Positions 35,370-46,791 of a DNA stretch of 64,000 bases are shown here, one piece after another (the first letter of the stretch is position 1; each line of letters begins with the position of its first letter). Source of the stretch: Rhodocollybia butyracea (taxonomy: Eukaryota; Basidiomycota; Agaricomycetes; Agaricales; Omphalotaceae). The stretch is taken from contig JADNRY010000082.1 in assembly GCA_015501585.1 (NCBI GenBank), forward strand, positions 166,975 through 230,974, in the 5' to 3' direction. The notes under the pieces are model-generated. The model worked only from the letters and a program-made list of their open reading frames with translations. It made no database searches and was not told where the DNA came from. The position numbers and the translations under genes are program-made.

Positions 35370-37156
35370 ATGGGCACAGGTGGCCCTTTGAAAACTCACA
35401 AAAAGCAACTTCTGGTTCGAAAATCCGGTCCATCCCCTCGAGCAAACATGCCAAAGCACAGGAGGAGCAACTCTCGTGGCCTTGGGCCGCTTGCTCCTCA
35501 ATCCTCGTCTGATGCTGAAGACAGTCTGGATGGTTCTGCCTCACACTCTCTAGAAAAACTTCGAAAGTTTACTGATGATGGGGATGCAGACGCCCTCATC
35601 GACAGCTTGACCTCTAATAAGTTACTTCAAAGCCCAGATACAGCCTCCGATAAAGCCTCCGATAGTGAGGATGAGTATGCTCAGGCAGAGGCAGAGACTT
35701 CACGTGGGCTTCGTCCTAAGCAAAAACCATCAAAGCGTGTGGGCGGAAAACGCGTATCTGAGCCTTTGAGGAGTCAAGCTAAGGGAAAAGCTGTAGGTCT
35801 TTTCTCGTAACTTTGTTCACCCATTGACTTGTTCTTCTCCAGAAAGCTGTCAATACTACGTTTGTCGTAGAATCAATACTCTGTTTGCCTGAGGGTATTG
35901 TTGAAGTCAAAGCTGTACGTTTTTTCTCTTGAAAACTGGCAAATCATCCCCTTACCTTCTGTTTGCATTCAGAAAAGCGAAAAAGAAGCCGCCGCCGCCT
36001 GCGCTGTCAAGCTGGGAGGTCGTTACTTTGCTCTGCCGACGAAAGTCAGTGGTACCAACGTTCTGAGCCTGGCCTCCCTACAAAACTATCGAAAACAAGG
36101 CCTTGCAGCCATCAACTCTTCCACTGGTTTTGAGTTCGACGCTGCATGGGACAAGGAGACGGTAGCAGAGAAGCTCTCAGAGGAGGTCCCAGTTTTTCGT
36201 CTGTTGATTGAGGAAGAGGAAAATGATTTTAAAAGACGACCTCCTATTCTTTTCTGCACCCGCCAAGAACGACGTATCCAGCTGACGGGGCTAGCAATTC
36301 CAAACGGTGACACTGCGAAACAGTATAGTCGAAAAGCTCGTTCTGGGTGGCAAGGGTCTGTGATGATCTTCAGTAAGCAAACCATTTCTGAAACCCCGTT
36401 ACTTCCTGCCATTAACCTCGATACAGCAACGCGTACAGCGATCAATGCTGTTCATCAAAAGGCACTCGCCAAAAGCTTTTTAGAGAAATATGGGGATGAG
36501 ATTCTGGAAGTAGATGACTGGGATGACATCATGACGCAACACCCACGTCTTGACCATCTTGACCAGGGCGGCACTTCAGGAAAAAAGACCCGCGTGTTGC
36601 GAAGCAGTGTCCAGGCCAATCGAAAGCGTATTCGTGAGGAGGAGATAAGCTCTAGTTCTGAAGATGAGGTTGTATCGCATCTGACAACCTCGCCTACTTC
36701 CTCACCTGTTCCTCCTCCTCGAAAGAAAAGAAAGATGAACCTGGGTGGTGAGTTTGTATAATGCAGTCATTTTGTGCCTCATGGTTTTCTTTGTAGAAAT
36801 CGATTTAACCGACGATGATACATTAGGTCAGCTCAAGCCTCCTCATACTTCCTTGATACTCACCGTTTCCTTTGTACCTAGTGCCCGCCGATGCTCCCAG
36901 GCCTTCAGAAAGTGGTCCCAGTGACACGACTAATGAAGCCACTGACCGTCCGGTGACCCCAGAAACGATCCCGTCACCAAAACCTGATCACTGGAGCCCA
37001 GACTGGAAGGTATATATGCACCAATATTCCACCTGGGGGACGAAGCCTCTCAACATTAGTTTTTGAATGCTTTGGCAATACGTTATTTTCCATTCATTGA
37101 TATTCTTTTTGTTTCGATTTACTCTCAACTTTCAACAGTTTAACTTCATGCAGTAG
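35370..37156 (+). CDS. unrecognised nuclear-type protein, fourth gene of the transposon
   Basis: Start MGTGGPLKTHKKQLLVRK. The N-terminal part is basic and Ser-rich with acidic SDSEDEYAQ stretches. A globular centre runs from ACAVKLGGRYFALPTKV through FEFDAAWDKETVAEKL and PPILFCTRQERRIQLTGLAI to WQGSVMIFSKQ. It is followed by LEVDDWDDIM, a Ser/Glu tract (EEEISSSSEDE), the nuclear-localisation-type PPPRKKRKM, and EIDLTDDDTL, a classic SUMO-interacting motif. The last exon ends WKFNFMQ at 37156. At least five introns keep frame (phases checked by eye at NLGG/EIDLT, DTL/VPAD and DWK/FNFMQ). I do not know the family. Its place suggests a role in transposition or in chromatin targeting, which is inference. 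Confidence 0.65.
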
Positions 37157-37443
37157 TCCTGAAGTTCTTGCTCTATTGCTGAACATCCAACTGTTCAGCT
37201 TTAGCACCTGCTTTTGTTTACGATACAAAGCTACACTACCCACACTCTCCTTTACTCCTTCATACCAAGCTTCAACGTTCGTTTTTTAATATAATGGACA
37301 CTACGCAACCCTACTTTACTTAACAGTTTTAATCCTGTCTGCCCATCCTTTTATTCTTCATCGTTTCGTTACCCCATCGTTTCGTTACCCTCCGTTTATC
37401 GAATGCTTACTTCTCTCTGGTTTAATGAATAGTTTTTCAGCTG

Positions 37444-37707
37444 TACATGAAAACCTTAGAACTGGAGTGGTGCATGGAGCATTGACGTGACTTTGTGTGC
37501 AGAGTAATGGTTTACTTCGTGCGCGGCGCAATGGTTAATTTTGTGCGCGGAGCAATGGTTTGCATGAATTTGCACGCGGAGCAAGTTCAGTGCGCGGAGC
37601 AAATTCAGTGCGCGGAGCAAGTTCAGTGTGCGGAGCAAGTTCAATGCGCGGAGCAAATTCAATGCGCGCGGAGCAAAGTTGATTTATTCCCACTTTTGAA
37701 CGTCATA
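37444..37707. repeat. right terminal inverted repeat (264 bp) with 18-bp subterminal array
   Basis: Inverted counterpart of 28824-29040. The outer array (37575-37677) has units such as TTCAGTGCGCGGAGCAAA. The inner part carries additional GCAATGGTTTA-type units, making it about 47 bp longer than the left repeat. Confidence 0.85.
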
Positions 37708-37713
37708 GCCGCC
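37708..37713. repeat. target-site duplication, right copy (GCCGCC)
   Basis: GCCGCC follows the CGTCATA terminus and equals 28818-28823. Confidence 0.8.
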
Positions 37714-37755
37714 CCTTCCTTCCTTCCAAGCCGCCAATTTCAATCCGAACGACTC

Positions 37756-38150
37756 TTTCTGTTCTGTTCAATGGGTTTCGTATGATGGACCTCGGTTTGT
37801 GCGCAAATAAACAAGCCAAGCCTCTACCTCAATGTTCAATCCACCATTCTGGCCTCTCTTCTTCGTATGGACGTACATACCGATCTTTTATCTATCCTCT
37901 TTGCTATTGGTTTTTGTGTTGATCCTATCGAAGTAGATAATTCATTCGGTTTCGACTTCAATTGTTGATGTGCAACTGAGTGTTCAGTGCTCACGGCCGA
38001 ATCAATGAAATCGGAGGCTGGGATCATGGTTGCTATGTAGGAACAGGAAGTTGCGGTATAGGAGACGTGGTACTTGCTACTAAGCGTACACTTTCCGCGT
38101 ATACGAAGGTGCGTACCTTGATTGTTCTGCTTTGAAATCTACTGTGCTGA
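37756..38150. repeat. non-coding repeat shared with 24757-25060
   Basis: Diverged copy in the same orientation (see 24757-25060). The remaining DNA to 38580 has no recognised gene; at 38242-38275 a short GGAGTGGATAGA unit is doubled. Confidence 0.7.
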
Positions 38151-38580
38151 GGTACTTCCCTCTGCTGTTACATGTGTTTAAGCAGCTAAAACGTACGCTC
38201 GGTACGCAGCCTACAGTGACAACGAATGCTGATAAGGATCAAATTGGAGTGGATAGACAAATTGGAGTGGATAGATGTGTAGTAGACCTCCGTCGAAGTT
38301 CATTCGCGTTGGACAACAAGTACGATTATTCTTGACCTCGAGACGGGTGAGTTGTCACTGGAGATTTTGTTTCAGTTTCGTTTTATCGTTCATTCAACTT
38401 CTATTCCAAGATCTTCTTTGTTAACGGCGGCGAATCACTGTTCCGCCCCAGCGGTCAACACGTGATTGTACGCACGTCAGATGTATCACCGGTTTGGGAA
38501 ACATGGTGTCTGAGTATCCGTCCAATGAAGTAGGCTCTTGTTCATTATTAAGTCACTGAAAAAATACAACCACAGACAAA

Positions 38581-40724
38581 TTACTTCAACTCGAAAATCA
38601 AGTCCCGCGCCTGCGGGTCGCGGGGGACAATGGAAGAATGATATGGCTTGGGATGACTGAGATTGGGTGATTAATTGGGGTGAACCCGACATATGAATGT
38701 GGTAAGAGCGCACCGGAAAAAGATGTGAGTAAATTCTCCCGGGATCTCGATTTCATTACCTTCATCATCCTTGGCTTTGCATAGATGAAGTGTAGCCAGG
38801 ACAGATGCGATAGTGAGCCAAACCGTATTGTCAGCCATGTGGCGGCCTATACAGACCCTGTAGAGACAAGAGACAACTTCGAGTCAACAATGGTGGAACA
38901 ACAAACCGACGAACCTTCGACCAAACCCAAAGGCATAGATGTCGTTAATGCTAGTGAACGGCCCAGTCGGAGAGTCAAGAAAACGCTCAGGGATGAATTT
39001 ATCGGGCTCGGAGTACACATTTGGGTCTCGGTTCATAGCCCTAGGATAGGATAGGATTCAATCTGAAAGCTTGGTCGAAGAGGGTATGCGATCTACCAGA
39101 TATTGGGAACGACCGCGCATCCTAGAATGGACATTTCAGATTGAGATTGACAAAGCAGCGACGTAGGCTGAACCTTTGGGAATATGATAACCCTTGTAAA
39201 AATCATCTTCAGTTGAAACATGCCTGATCCCTACCAAATCTTAAGAAAGGACCAGTGATTTCGAATTGAAAGCTCGTACCAAGAGGAAGAGGCGGATGCA
39301 AGCGCATTACTTCCTGGTAAATGGCTTCAACATAAGGAAGTGACTGCCGGTCTTCAAAGGTTGGCAGTCGATCTCGTCCGATTACACGGTCAATTTCTGA
39401 TTGTCCTTTAGCTTGAACTTCAGGGTGGAGAGTCATTGTCAGAAGAAAGGAGCTGATAGAAGACATTGTCTGTCATCAACCAGTAAGTTTCAAATGCTAG
39501 CTTCAGTTGGGACCATACCGTATCCGAGGCAGCTGAGCATTGACGAATTAGTATATATGACAAGAAACGGTGCGCAAGTTTTACCTATAAAGCTAGTGGA
39601 ACCCATCCTCTTGATCATCTCAATCTCCGTCGGTCTTCCTTCATTTTGTAGTGCCAGTTCAGCAATAACAGAAGTACGGGTGCCCATTTTCTGAAAGGAT
39701 GAGAAACCCTTACCAGTCAGAAAAGAACGATGTTACTCACCATGTTATTCACTGCCCTATCAAACGGGATGGTGTCCAAGTCATCGAAATTCTCTTGAAA
39801 TTCACGCGCTGTCTGCTTGAATCCACATCCTGGGAAGAAAGAAGGCATAAATCGCAGCCATGGAAATCGTTCGAGGGCGGGGAAGCCATTTAAGAATATT
39901 TCTCCGAATATATTATTAGTTTCTAGAGCCCTCCACGCAAGAGTATCATCGTGATCAATGTCAATCCCGTATAACGAAGCAAACATGATACCCTGAGAGA
40001 GTCTAGTCGCAAATAATTCAGCAATAACACCGCCAGATCGCCCAGTAAGACGTACGCCATAGTATGTTGCATGATCTTCTCCGGCGCAACTACCATGCTA
40101 CACAAGAAATCCGCGACTTTCGCATATTGAACTGCGTAGAAGCGACTGCTGTCGGATCGACGAAATATTTGATTGAAAACTTTCCTATTGCTTCGCCACC
40201 TAGCAGTATATCCCTGACATGAAGGAAACGTGATCAAGGAAGGGCTTTGCACCGACTCGGACAAACCGCTTACCTGCAGGGTCATCACGCGCTCCGCTCC
40301 GCACCTCACGATTATTTAGATTAGGCCAAATTCGGGGGAGATTGAGATGCACTTACGCTTTCACCGTCCAAGATGCTTCTCGGTCCGAGTAAACACGAGC
40401 ACGCTTTTCCAACAGATCTATCGCAACCTGAGAGTTGTTGATAATGAGCATTTTCCTTTCACCAATATAGATAAAATCTCCTGAGTAAACATCATCCGAG
40501 CATCAGTACATCGGTGGACGTTATAGAGTTTATAACCAACCATATTCTCTCCCCCACTCTTGATATTTAACCCAGGCATCCAACGTCGGCAGCTTAGGGG
40601 ATTTTGGGCCAGGAGGGAAGGTTACAGTTGCAGACTTGAGCTGACAGCGACGAGAAATGAGATACAAGAGAGCTAATGCAAGAGCTGCAATTCCAGAGAA
40701 GGGAAAAAGCAAGGCAGGGGCCAT
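38581..40724 (-). CDS. cytochrome P450 monooxygenase (copy 6)
   Basis: Start MAPALLFPFSGIAALALALL, hinge FPPGPKSPKLPTLDAW. Signatures: WRSNRKVFNQIFRRSDSSRF, MPSFFPGCGFKQTARE, I-helix SAASDT, TLHPEVQAKGQSEIDRVIGR, K-helix AIYQEVMRLHPP, STEDDFYKGYHIPKG, RAMNRDPN, IPERFLDSPTGPF, heme loop FGFGRR/VCIGRHMAD. It ends QARDLIFELK, stop at 38581. No frame break noticed. It was separated from copy 5 by the transposon insertion. No clear TATATAAG box; a weaker TATGTAAAG lies at the corresponding place. Confidence 0.9.
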
Positions 40725-41743
40725 AGTGGAAGAATAGAGGCAAGTCTGAGTCTCGCTTCCACTTTACATACTCACAGTTGCTTCATGTATGTAAGGTGTA
40801 GGGTTGACGCACTGCTGACAAGAGGACTGTCAGAGGAGCCCCGGGTGCTCTTCCTGGCCATTGTCCGGCCAAGTCGCCTCAACTACGCTATTCGCGTAAT
40901 CGTTTGTAGTTTTCGGGTGCGCCGAGAGTCGTGGATAATAGTTCGAAACGCGAGGCGATACATCGCACTTGTGACTGGTGGAAATGTTGAAGTGGGTTGT
41001 AAAAATTGAGTCAAAAAATGCGAACATGTTACTGTTGCCGAAATAAAGCTCTGCACTATAGGGCGTAATCAAGCTTAATAGAGGACTAATAGGCTAGGGC
41101 GTTAACCGAAATGAAAAATCGGGACATAGATGGGCATTAGGATATGAAATTGTAATGGAAGAAGATCCGATGGCTAGCCTAGTGTCGAAAAAGGTCTTTT
41201 CAGTGCACAGGCTTAATGAGGGATACTTACAACAGCGCACCAGGCTTTTTATTATCAGAATGGCTGATGTCAAGGAGCGGCCACAGAGATAAGCGCTGGT
41301 TCTGGCGCCAATTCATAGATTTTGACGCGAATCTGCTTTACCGCACTCTTCGGGAACCAAATACGAGGGACTGCGCAAGAAATAATTGTGTAAACTGACT
41401 GATGTCAAACAACCTCTCGCGGCTAATATCCTCGCACTGACTCGGAATTCAAGATTATTGACGCCTGCCACAACTACCAGTGCACCTTTGCCTTGGACTG
41501 GTTGATATGGGACAACGCGGGAAACAGCCCAGCAGCTTCAGCACATAAATTTTGTGGTTTGGCGCCATAAAAGCTACGTCAAACTCAATGTTTAAACGTT
41601 TAGAAGCAGGCCGTCGGGTATCATCATGAAGAATGATTGCGGCATCTTCTAAAGGTGTATAAGCTCCATATGCTCCTACTAGTCTGTTTCAAGTATATCG
41701 TCTTTCTTCTTTTCGTTCTGTCATGACCAGCATATTTCCCACA
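40725..41743. other. divergent promoter region between P450 copy 6 and the FAD monooxygenase
   Basis: About 1 kb separates two divergent start codons. No gene recognised in it. Confidence 0.4.
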
Positions 41744-43891
41744 ATGGACCCTCGAGCTCGAGCTTCAGTCGATACACTCAAATTCATCGTTGTGGGAGGG
41801 GGCATCGCGGGCTTGACATGTGCATATCTGCTCAAGAAAGCAGGGCATAGAGTGGTGGTGTTGGAAAGATCTCCTCGCATAGGAAAAATGCCAGTGAGTT
41901 CCCGCCTTCCTCCTACGTATTGCGTTATAAATGCGCAGGTAGATCCATCATGGCGGACTCCGAGTACCCCCCAACATGACGCGGCTACTGCAGGAGCTTC
42001 CGGGGACGGGTGAATTGCTGAAGACAAAGGCAACAAAGATTACTGGGTATGGCTCCATTTCCGGATTCGGTGCTCGATCCTTGGATATCTGATGCTCTTT
42101 GAATATTGAACAATGTAGAGTATTGTTCCACCAATGTAAGTTATAAAGCGGAACATAGGAAATCTGACTACTAATGACTTATTGCAGGTGACAGCAACAA
42201 TACAGCACCAGAGCTTGTCGGCAAGTTGGTCTATGCGGAGGAAATGATGAGTGATCTTGGCGCTGACCTTTATACCATAACGGTGAGTTTCGAGTCCGAC
42301 TTATATGGCTGTCAACTTCTTCAACGGACTCTAATATCTCCTGCAGCACAAAGACTTTCATGATTACTTGCTCAGTCTATGCGATAGTATCGCTGTTGAA
42401 CTTCATTATGATTTTGAAGTCGAAGATATTATAACGGGCATACCTGGACCAACCGTTATAGGAAAGTCAGGGGAAAGAGTCACTGGAGATATTGTGCATT
42501 TGGTCGCTTTCTGGGAAATCATACATACCTGATTGTTTGTCTTTCTGATAGGTAATAGGAGCAGACGGGAAAAACAGTGTGACACGCAAAGTGCTGCTTA
42601 ATGAGCAAGTTGAAGCAGAAGATGAAGCGGAAGAAGCTGATTCTCTGGGTATAAAGGGTTCATTCGGTCTCAGGAAACCCGCCTTTCCTCCGTTGAATGC
42701 GCTTATTGGGCAAGTTTCCAATCGTCTTTCTTTTACGTTTTAACACTTATATTGTATAGCGCGACAATGTCTATTCCGATTTCGTTGATCCAGTCCGATC
42801 CAGAGTTAACATCCCTCGTACATGTCGGAGAGCAGGAAATTTATGTATAGTCGTTCAACTTCCATCATACATGTTGGTATCTATCTGACTGCATCTCAAG
42901 GCTAGAATGTTTATGGGCAATGGAACAAATATCTTTATCTCTCAGGTGAGCTTCTGATTGCTGTCGTGTTTGACAAAATTTTTATCCTATCTCATAGTAT
43001 GGACCTGACCGATACGAACTTGCCTTGACGTACAGCACACCGCCGGCATTCGACGTCAATGACGGAGACTGGCTCTCTGGTGGGACACCAACGAAGGACA
43101 TACTTGAGAAGGTAGAGGAATATGATTTCAGGTAAATTGTCTCTTCCGGGTTTGTCTACAATCGTTCTCTCTCAGTCAAATTTCTTACCAGGATAAAGAA
43201 GCTCATTCAACTCGTTCCAACTTGCTACTGGAATGTTCAAAATGTTCATACTCTATTGCGATACATTTCAAAACTAGATCAGGTTGTCGTTATCGGAGAT
43301 GCAGCGCATGCAACCTACGTAAGTAGTTCTGCTTCGTCTTATTTCTGAAACCAATCATCTTTTTGTGTAGATTAATGGAACACATAATACGTGAGCTCCT
43401 TCGCTTTCTTTCTGTCTGTCTGTTCTTCTATAGCTTGAACACCCTTCTTTCTATAGAGGCGCTGCAGTGCGTGGTTTATCTTATAAAATCATTTGCCTAT
43501 TTACGCAGGTTCACATTAGTTTGAAGACGCGTTTACGCTTGGTCAACTATTTTCTCGACTAACTCCCGCGGATTCAAAATTAAACGCATCTCTTCTCTTG
43601 AACGGCTACCAACAGATCCGACAAAAGCGAACACATGCACTTGAGAAAAGTTCCATGGATACCATGATACTGATGGGATTGGTCCCTGGTCCTGAACGCG
43701 ACGGGCGAAACAATGGGCTTAGGTTAACAATCTCTCTTGAAGGACCTGATGACGCAACGTTAGAACGCGTCTGGACAGAATACAGTGATCAGTTCGACTA
43801 TGAATCTAGAGACAATGTTGCCGAATGGTGGATGAATTGGGCAAGACCGATTAAAAGTCGAGCTAACTTGTTGATTCGGCGTAGCTACTAA
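41744..43891 (+). CDS. FAD-dependent monooxygenase (copy 1)
   Basis: Class A flavin monooxygenase of the salicylate-hydroxylase/UbiH type, using NAD(P)H and oxygen to hydroxylate an unknown substrate. The Rossmann motif is FIVVGGGIAGLTCAYLL near the N-terminus. The first intron uses GTGAGT at about 41893 and the acceptor GTAG before IHHGGLRVPPNMTRL, judged from the paralog. Later exons carry APELVGKLVYAEEMM, VIGADGKNSVTRKVL (the second FAD/NADPH motif), LALTYSTPPAFDVNDGDW, and VVIGDAAHATY, the third FAD motif. The last exon has GYQQIRQKRTHALEKS and YESRDNVAEWWMNWARP. At least eight exons. An ATG 21 nt upstream (41723) is an alternative start. It diverges from P450 copy 6, a usual arrangement in metabolic clusters. 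Confidence 0.82.
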
Positions 43892-44088
43892 CATATATTT
43901 ACTCCCGATACTATATTTGGCAAGTAAACTACCCTTCGTGGGTTATGATGTCATCGTTCTTTATAGAGTCTCCACTTCTGCGCTCCATATCAACTCCATT
44001 TAGCTCCAGTATGTAGATTACACTTGTATTACACCCATATTTCATCATCATCATAATCTTCTTCACCACTGGCCCCACCAATCCAAGG

Positions 44089-44094
44089 TATAAA
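44089..44094 (+). promoter_or_regulatory. TATA box of the CsbD-like gene
   Basis: TATAAA lies 87 bp upstream of the ATG at 44181, with CT-rich and AACTACT-type sequence between. Confidence 0.5.
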
Positions 44095-44180
44095 GGCAGG
44101 ATTCGAAAAGGTGAAAGTATCAATCAACTTTAACAACTCATAAACGCACTACCACATACTTACTCGCACCATTAACTACT

Positions 44181-44615
44181 ATGTCTTACAACAACGAGAG
44201 CTCCCCAAAGTATGTTGTTTCCTCAGTTGGTCTGTTGTAGAGCTAATTTTCATTTCTCGACCTTGTAGCAAGACCACTGGTCAATTCCACTCTCTCAAAG
44301 GCAATGCCGTCGAGGCCGTCGGTAACGTTACTGGAGCACAATCGTGGCAGCAGTCTGGCAAAGAAGAGCATGCCGCAGGAGAGACTGAATACAATGCCGC
44401 TCGTGCAAAAGGATACGTTGACGGCGCGACCGACCGCGCAGGAGGCTATAAAGACTCCGTCATGGGCGCTATGAAGGGCGATAAGTCACAGCAAGCCTCT
44501 GGTGAGTGTTTCACGGACTAGTACAAAGAGATTGAGAAAATGCTGACCGAACACTACAGGTAACCTGCGACATGATCAGGGCCAAGCTCAACAGGATCTC
44601 AACCGCAAAGCATAG
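44181..44615 (+). CDS. CsbD-like small stress protein (Hmp1 / cruciform-DNA recognition type)
   Basis: Three exons: 44181-44209, 44269-44501 and 44560-44615, all with GT-AG borders and matching phases. The protein is about 105 residues: MSYNNESSPNKTTGQFHSLK, then GNVTGAQSWQQSGKEEHAAG, then GYVDGATDRAGGYKDSVMGA and GNLRHDQGQAQQDLNRKA. This Gly/Ala/Gln/Lys-rich, disordered, repeated-amphipathic layout matches the CsbD-like family, including the Ustilago protein described as binding mismatched and cruciform DNA. Many relatives are stress-induced and abundant; the biochemical role is not settled. No defect seen. Confidence 0.85.
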
Positions 44616-45174
44616 ATGATAGACGCGAAGTTTAGCCAGTATCAATAATATCACGACTTAATACCTGTATACTTAGATTGTATCAGCCTTCGAGAATCTA
44701 TCGATGAATGCGCCACAATGAACCTAAAATATAGAAACCCAACTAGCAATAGGAGACTGCACCGCTCTGACCAAACTTCACGAGGTACTTTGCAACTCGA
44801 TTGGGGTTTTGCAAAATGAAGAAAGGCACGATAACCTTGTTTCTCTGACTGAAAATTTCGACCTGAGAAATATCAAACTTTCACTGAATCTGAAATTTTT
44901 AGTGAAATTTGCACTTACTACTTCGACCGTCACCAGAACCATAGGCGTAACGAAGACCGGTAAGGCTCAACATGACTAGCTGGGAACACCTTTCACCGCA
45001 AGGAAAAGCGGCGTAAGGGCGACGCGTTCTTCATTGGTCGAGATTCATCTATTTTTCTGAGATGTTAACCTCCAGAAACTTCGACGGCTGAACTAGCGAG
45101 TGGACGAAGATAAGTAATGCAGAACATGGATTCAGGATAAGACCAGCCCGGTCAATGCTAGATTGTACGTGCTA
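44616..45174. other. intergenic, no gene seen
   Basis: Holds the 3' flanks of the CsbD-like gene and of the F-box gene; nothing else recognised. Confidence 0.4.
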
Positions 45175-46791
45175 CTACAAAAATTCTAATCCTAAAAGCG
45201 CACCTCCCTCTGCACTCTCCACCAGAATATACAACACTCCTAGCCGTTCATCAAACTCGAGACTCTTGATATCGTTCATCGATATATAAGACATCATAAC
45301 TGGAAGCTCAGGACGATACAAATTCGACGTCCGTGTCGTAGCATCATAGTGGATCAAAAAGATATCAGCCTTCCACGACACCTCCTCATCTGAAGACTCA
45401 GTGATGTGCTCCGGAACCCCAGCGATTTGAATACCAACGTCGATTTCGAAATCATGCCCAATACTGTGTCCCGTACTACCTACATCCCTGGGGCTGCACG
45501 CAAATGCTCCCCATGTTCCGGATTCCGATCCCATGCATGATACTGCATAGAACTGCATGCCTGGGAGAGTTCTTCTATGCGCTAGTGCTGCCGATATTCC
45601 AGAATCCGTAGCCGTAGGCTCGAGATCCCAGAAAACACATTCTAAAGACGGGGGCATACCGAGTCCAACAATGTCATATAATGTTGCGGCAAATTTCGTC
45701 CCATTAACTCCGCCAGATGGGTAAAAACCCCATCGCTCATAGGAACGAAGCTGTTGATCCAACTGTATGGCTGGGCTCGACGATACAAAGTTGATAAGAT
45801 GATTCGATCGGTGCGAGGCCGCCACTGTTTTAGTATCGTAGGGAAGTAAATCCTTTGGACATCGATAAAGCCATGATGTTACAGAGTTTCCGGTCAATAT
45901 CACTAGGTCTTGTCCGTTGAACGCCAAGTCGATGTAATCCACATCGATTTCCTGGGATGCAAGCGAAACCAGCAAGTGAATAGTCAGACACGTCTCCAAT
46001 ATACATGCACTCACAGTCAAATCCGTCTCGATCGTACATTCAGCGCCATTGAACACATTGAAAGCACTGATACTAACGGAATTAGCCAGTTTTACGATTG
46101 CGACGACTCCTTCACCATTGATGACGCATGATGGGTACATTGCAGGATAAGTAGAATCCAATGATGATCTGTGAAGGACGGATAATCGGACGTTAGAAGG
46201 GGAATAGGAAAGGGTATTCGGGTCGATATCCATATCGTATTTTAGACAAAGGACAACGACAGATGTTGCTATAAATTCCTGCGCAGTTTCTGCCATAAGC
46301 ATACATATCAGAAACTCCCCTCGCTTTACTGGCAAAGTACTCTTGGAAAGGATATTTCTTCCGATATAAACCTGGCTGATACTGGTGCCCATGGTCAAGT
46401 CCCAGCATCTGGCCATGCCGTCCTCGAGTGAGCCGTAGGTTAGATACAGGTTGGTTCCAGGAACATGACATATAGTTTCTATATCCCAACATTTTAAGTA
46501 TCTCTGAACTCGAACTGGGGTTGGATTTGGAGATGATAGCAGTGCCCGTTGGCGCTGGACAGTGCGGAGGATCAATTCCCTTGGATTTTTGGCATAATCA
46601 GAAAATGGAGGGCAGGCCAGAGGAACGTCGAGGTTCTGAACTAAAGCGTGCCAAAAGCTGTGATGAGCACGGAGTACGTTTAGTTGTCGGCAGGATGAAA
46701 CCAGTGAAAGAGCATCTGGGACATCCAAGTAGAGGACCAGTTCGAGCAAAATATCCATCGGAATGTCCACCAGTCGTTTTGGTTTGCTCAT
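45175..46791 (-). CDS. F-box protein
   Basis: A single uninterrupted 538-residue frame. The F-box is at residues 5-50: LVDIPMDILLELVLYLDVPD followed by ALSLVSSCRQLNVLRAHHSFW. F-box proteins link substrates to SCF ubiquitin ligases through Skp1. The rest is beta-rich with WD-like phrases (ARCWDLTMGTSISQVY, CVFWDLEPTATDSG), so a propeller-like substrate-binding part is likely, though no clean WD40 repeats are visible. Such single-exon F-box genes are numerous in mushrooms. Substrate unknown. The lack of introns contrasts with the neighbours. Confidence 0.82.
   Translation of the reverse strand: MSKPKRLVDIPMDILLELVLYLDVPDALSLVSSCRQLNVLRAHHSFWHALVQNLDVPLACPPFSDYAKNPRELILRTVQRQRALLSSPNPTPVRVQRYLKCWDIETICHVPGTNLYLTYGSLEDGMARCWDLTMGTSISQVYIGRNILSKSTLPVKRGEFLICMLMAETAQEFIATSVVVLCLKYDMDIDPNTLSYSPSNVRLSVLHRSSLDSTYPAMYPSCVINGEGVVAIVKLANSVSISAFNVFNGAECTIETDLTVSACILETCLTIHLLVSLASQEIDVDYIDLAFNGQDLVILTGNSVTSWLYRCPKDLLPYDTKTVAASHRSNHLINFVSSSPAIQLDQQLRSYERWGFYPSGGVNGTKFAATLYDIVGLGMPPSLECVFWDLEPTATDSGISAALAHRRTLPGMQFYAVSCMGSESGTWGAFACSPRDVGSTGHSIGHDFEIDVGIQIAGVPEHITESSDEEVSWKADIFLIHYDATTRTSNLYRPELPVMMSYISMNDIKSLEFDERLGVLYILVESAEGGALLGLEFL

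Larger units (their letters stand above)
28824..37707. mobile_element. 8,884-bp IS3EU-like composite DNA transposon with TET/JBP cargo
   Basis: Both ends are inverted repeats beginning TATGACGTTCAAAAGTGGGA and ending with its complement, flanked by GCCGCC on each side. Inside are a BTB gene (minus), an rve integrase (plus), a TET/JBP dioxygenase (plus) and an unknown nuclear-type protein (plus). As I recall the published definition, IS3EU elements have 6-bp target duplications, TAY...RTA ends and an integrase related to bacterial IS3; all three fit. The integrase has frame breaks, so the copy may be inactive. Its end repeats are not identical (length and substitutions), so the insertion is not very recent. 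Confidence 0.85.
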
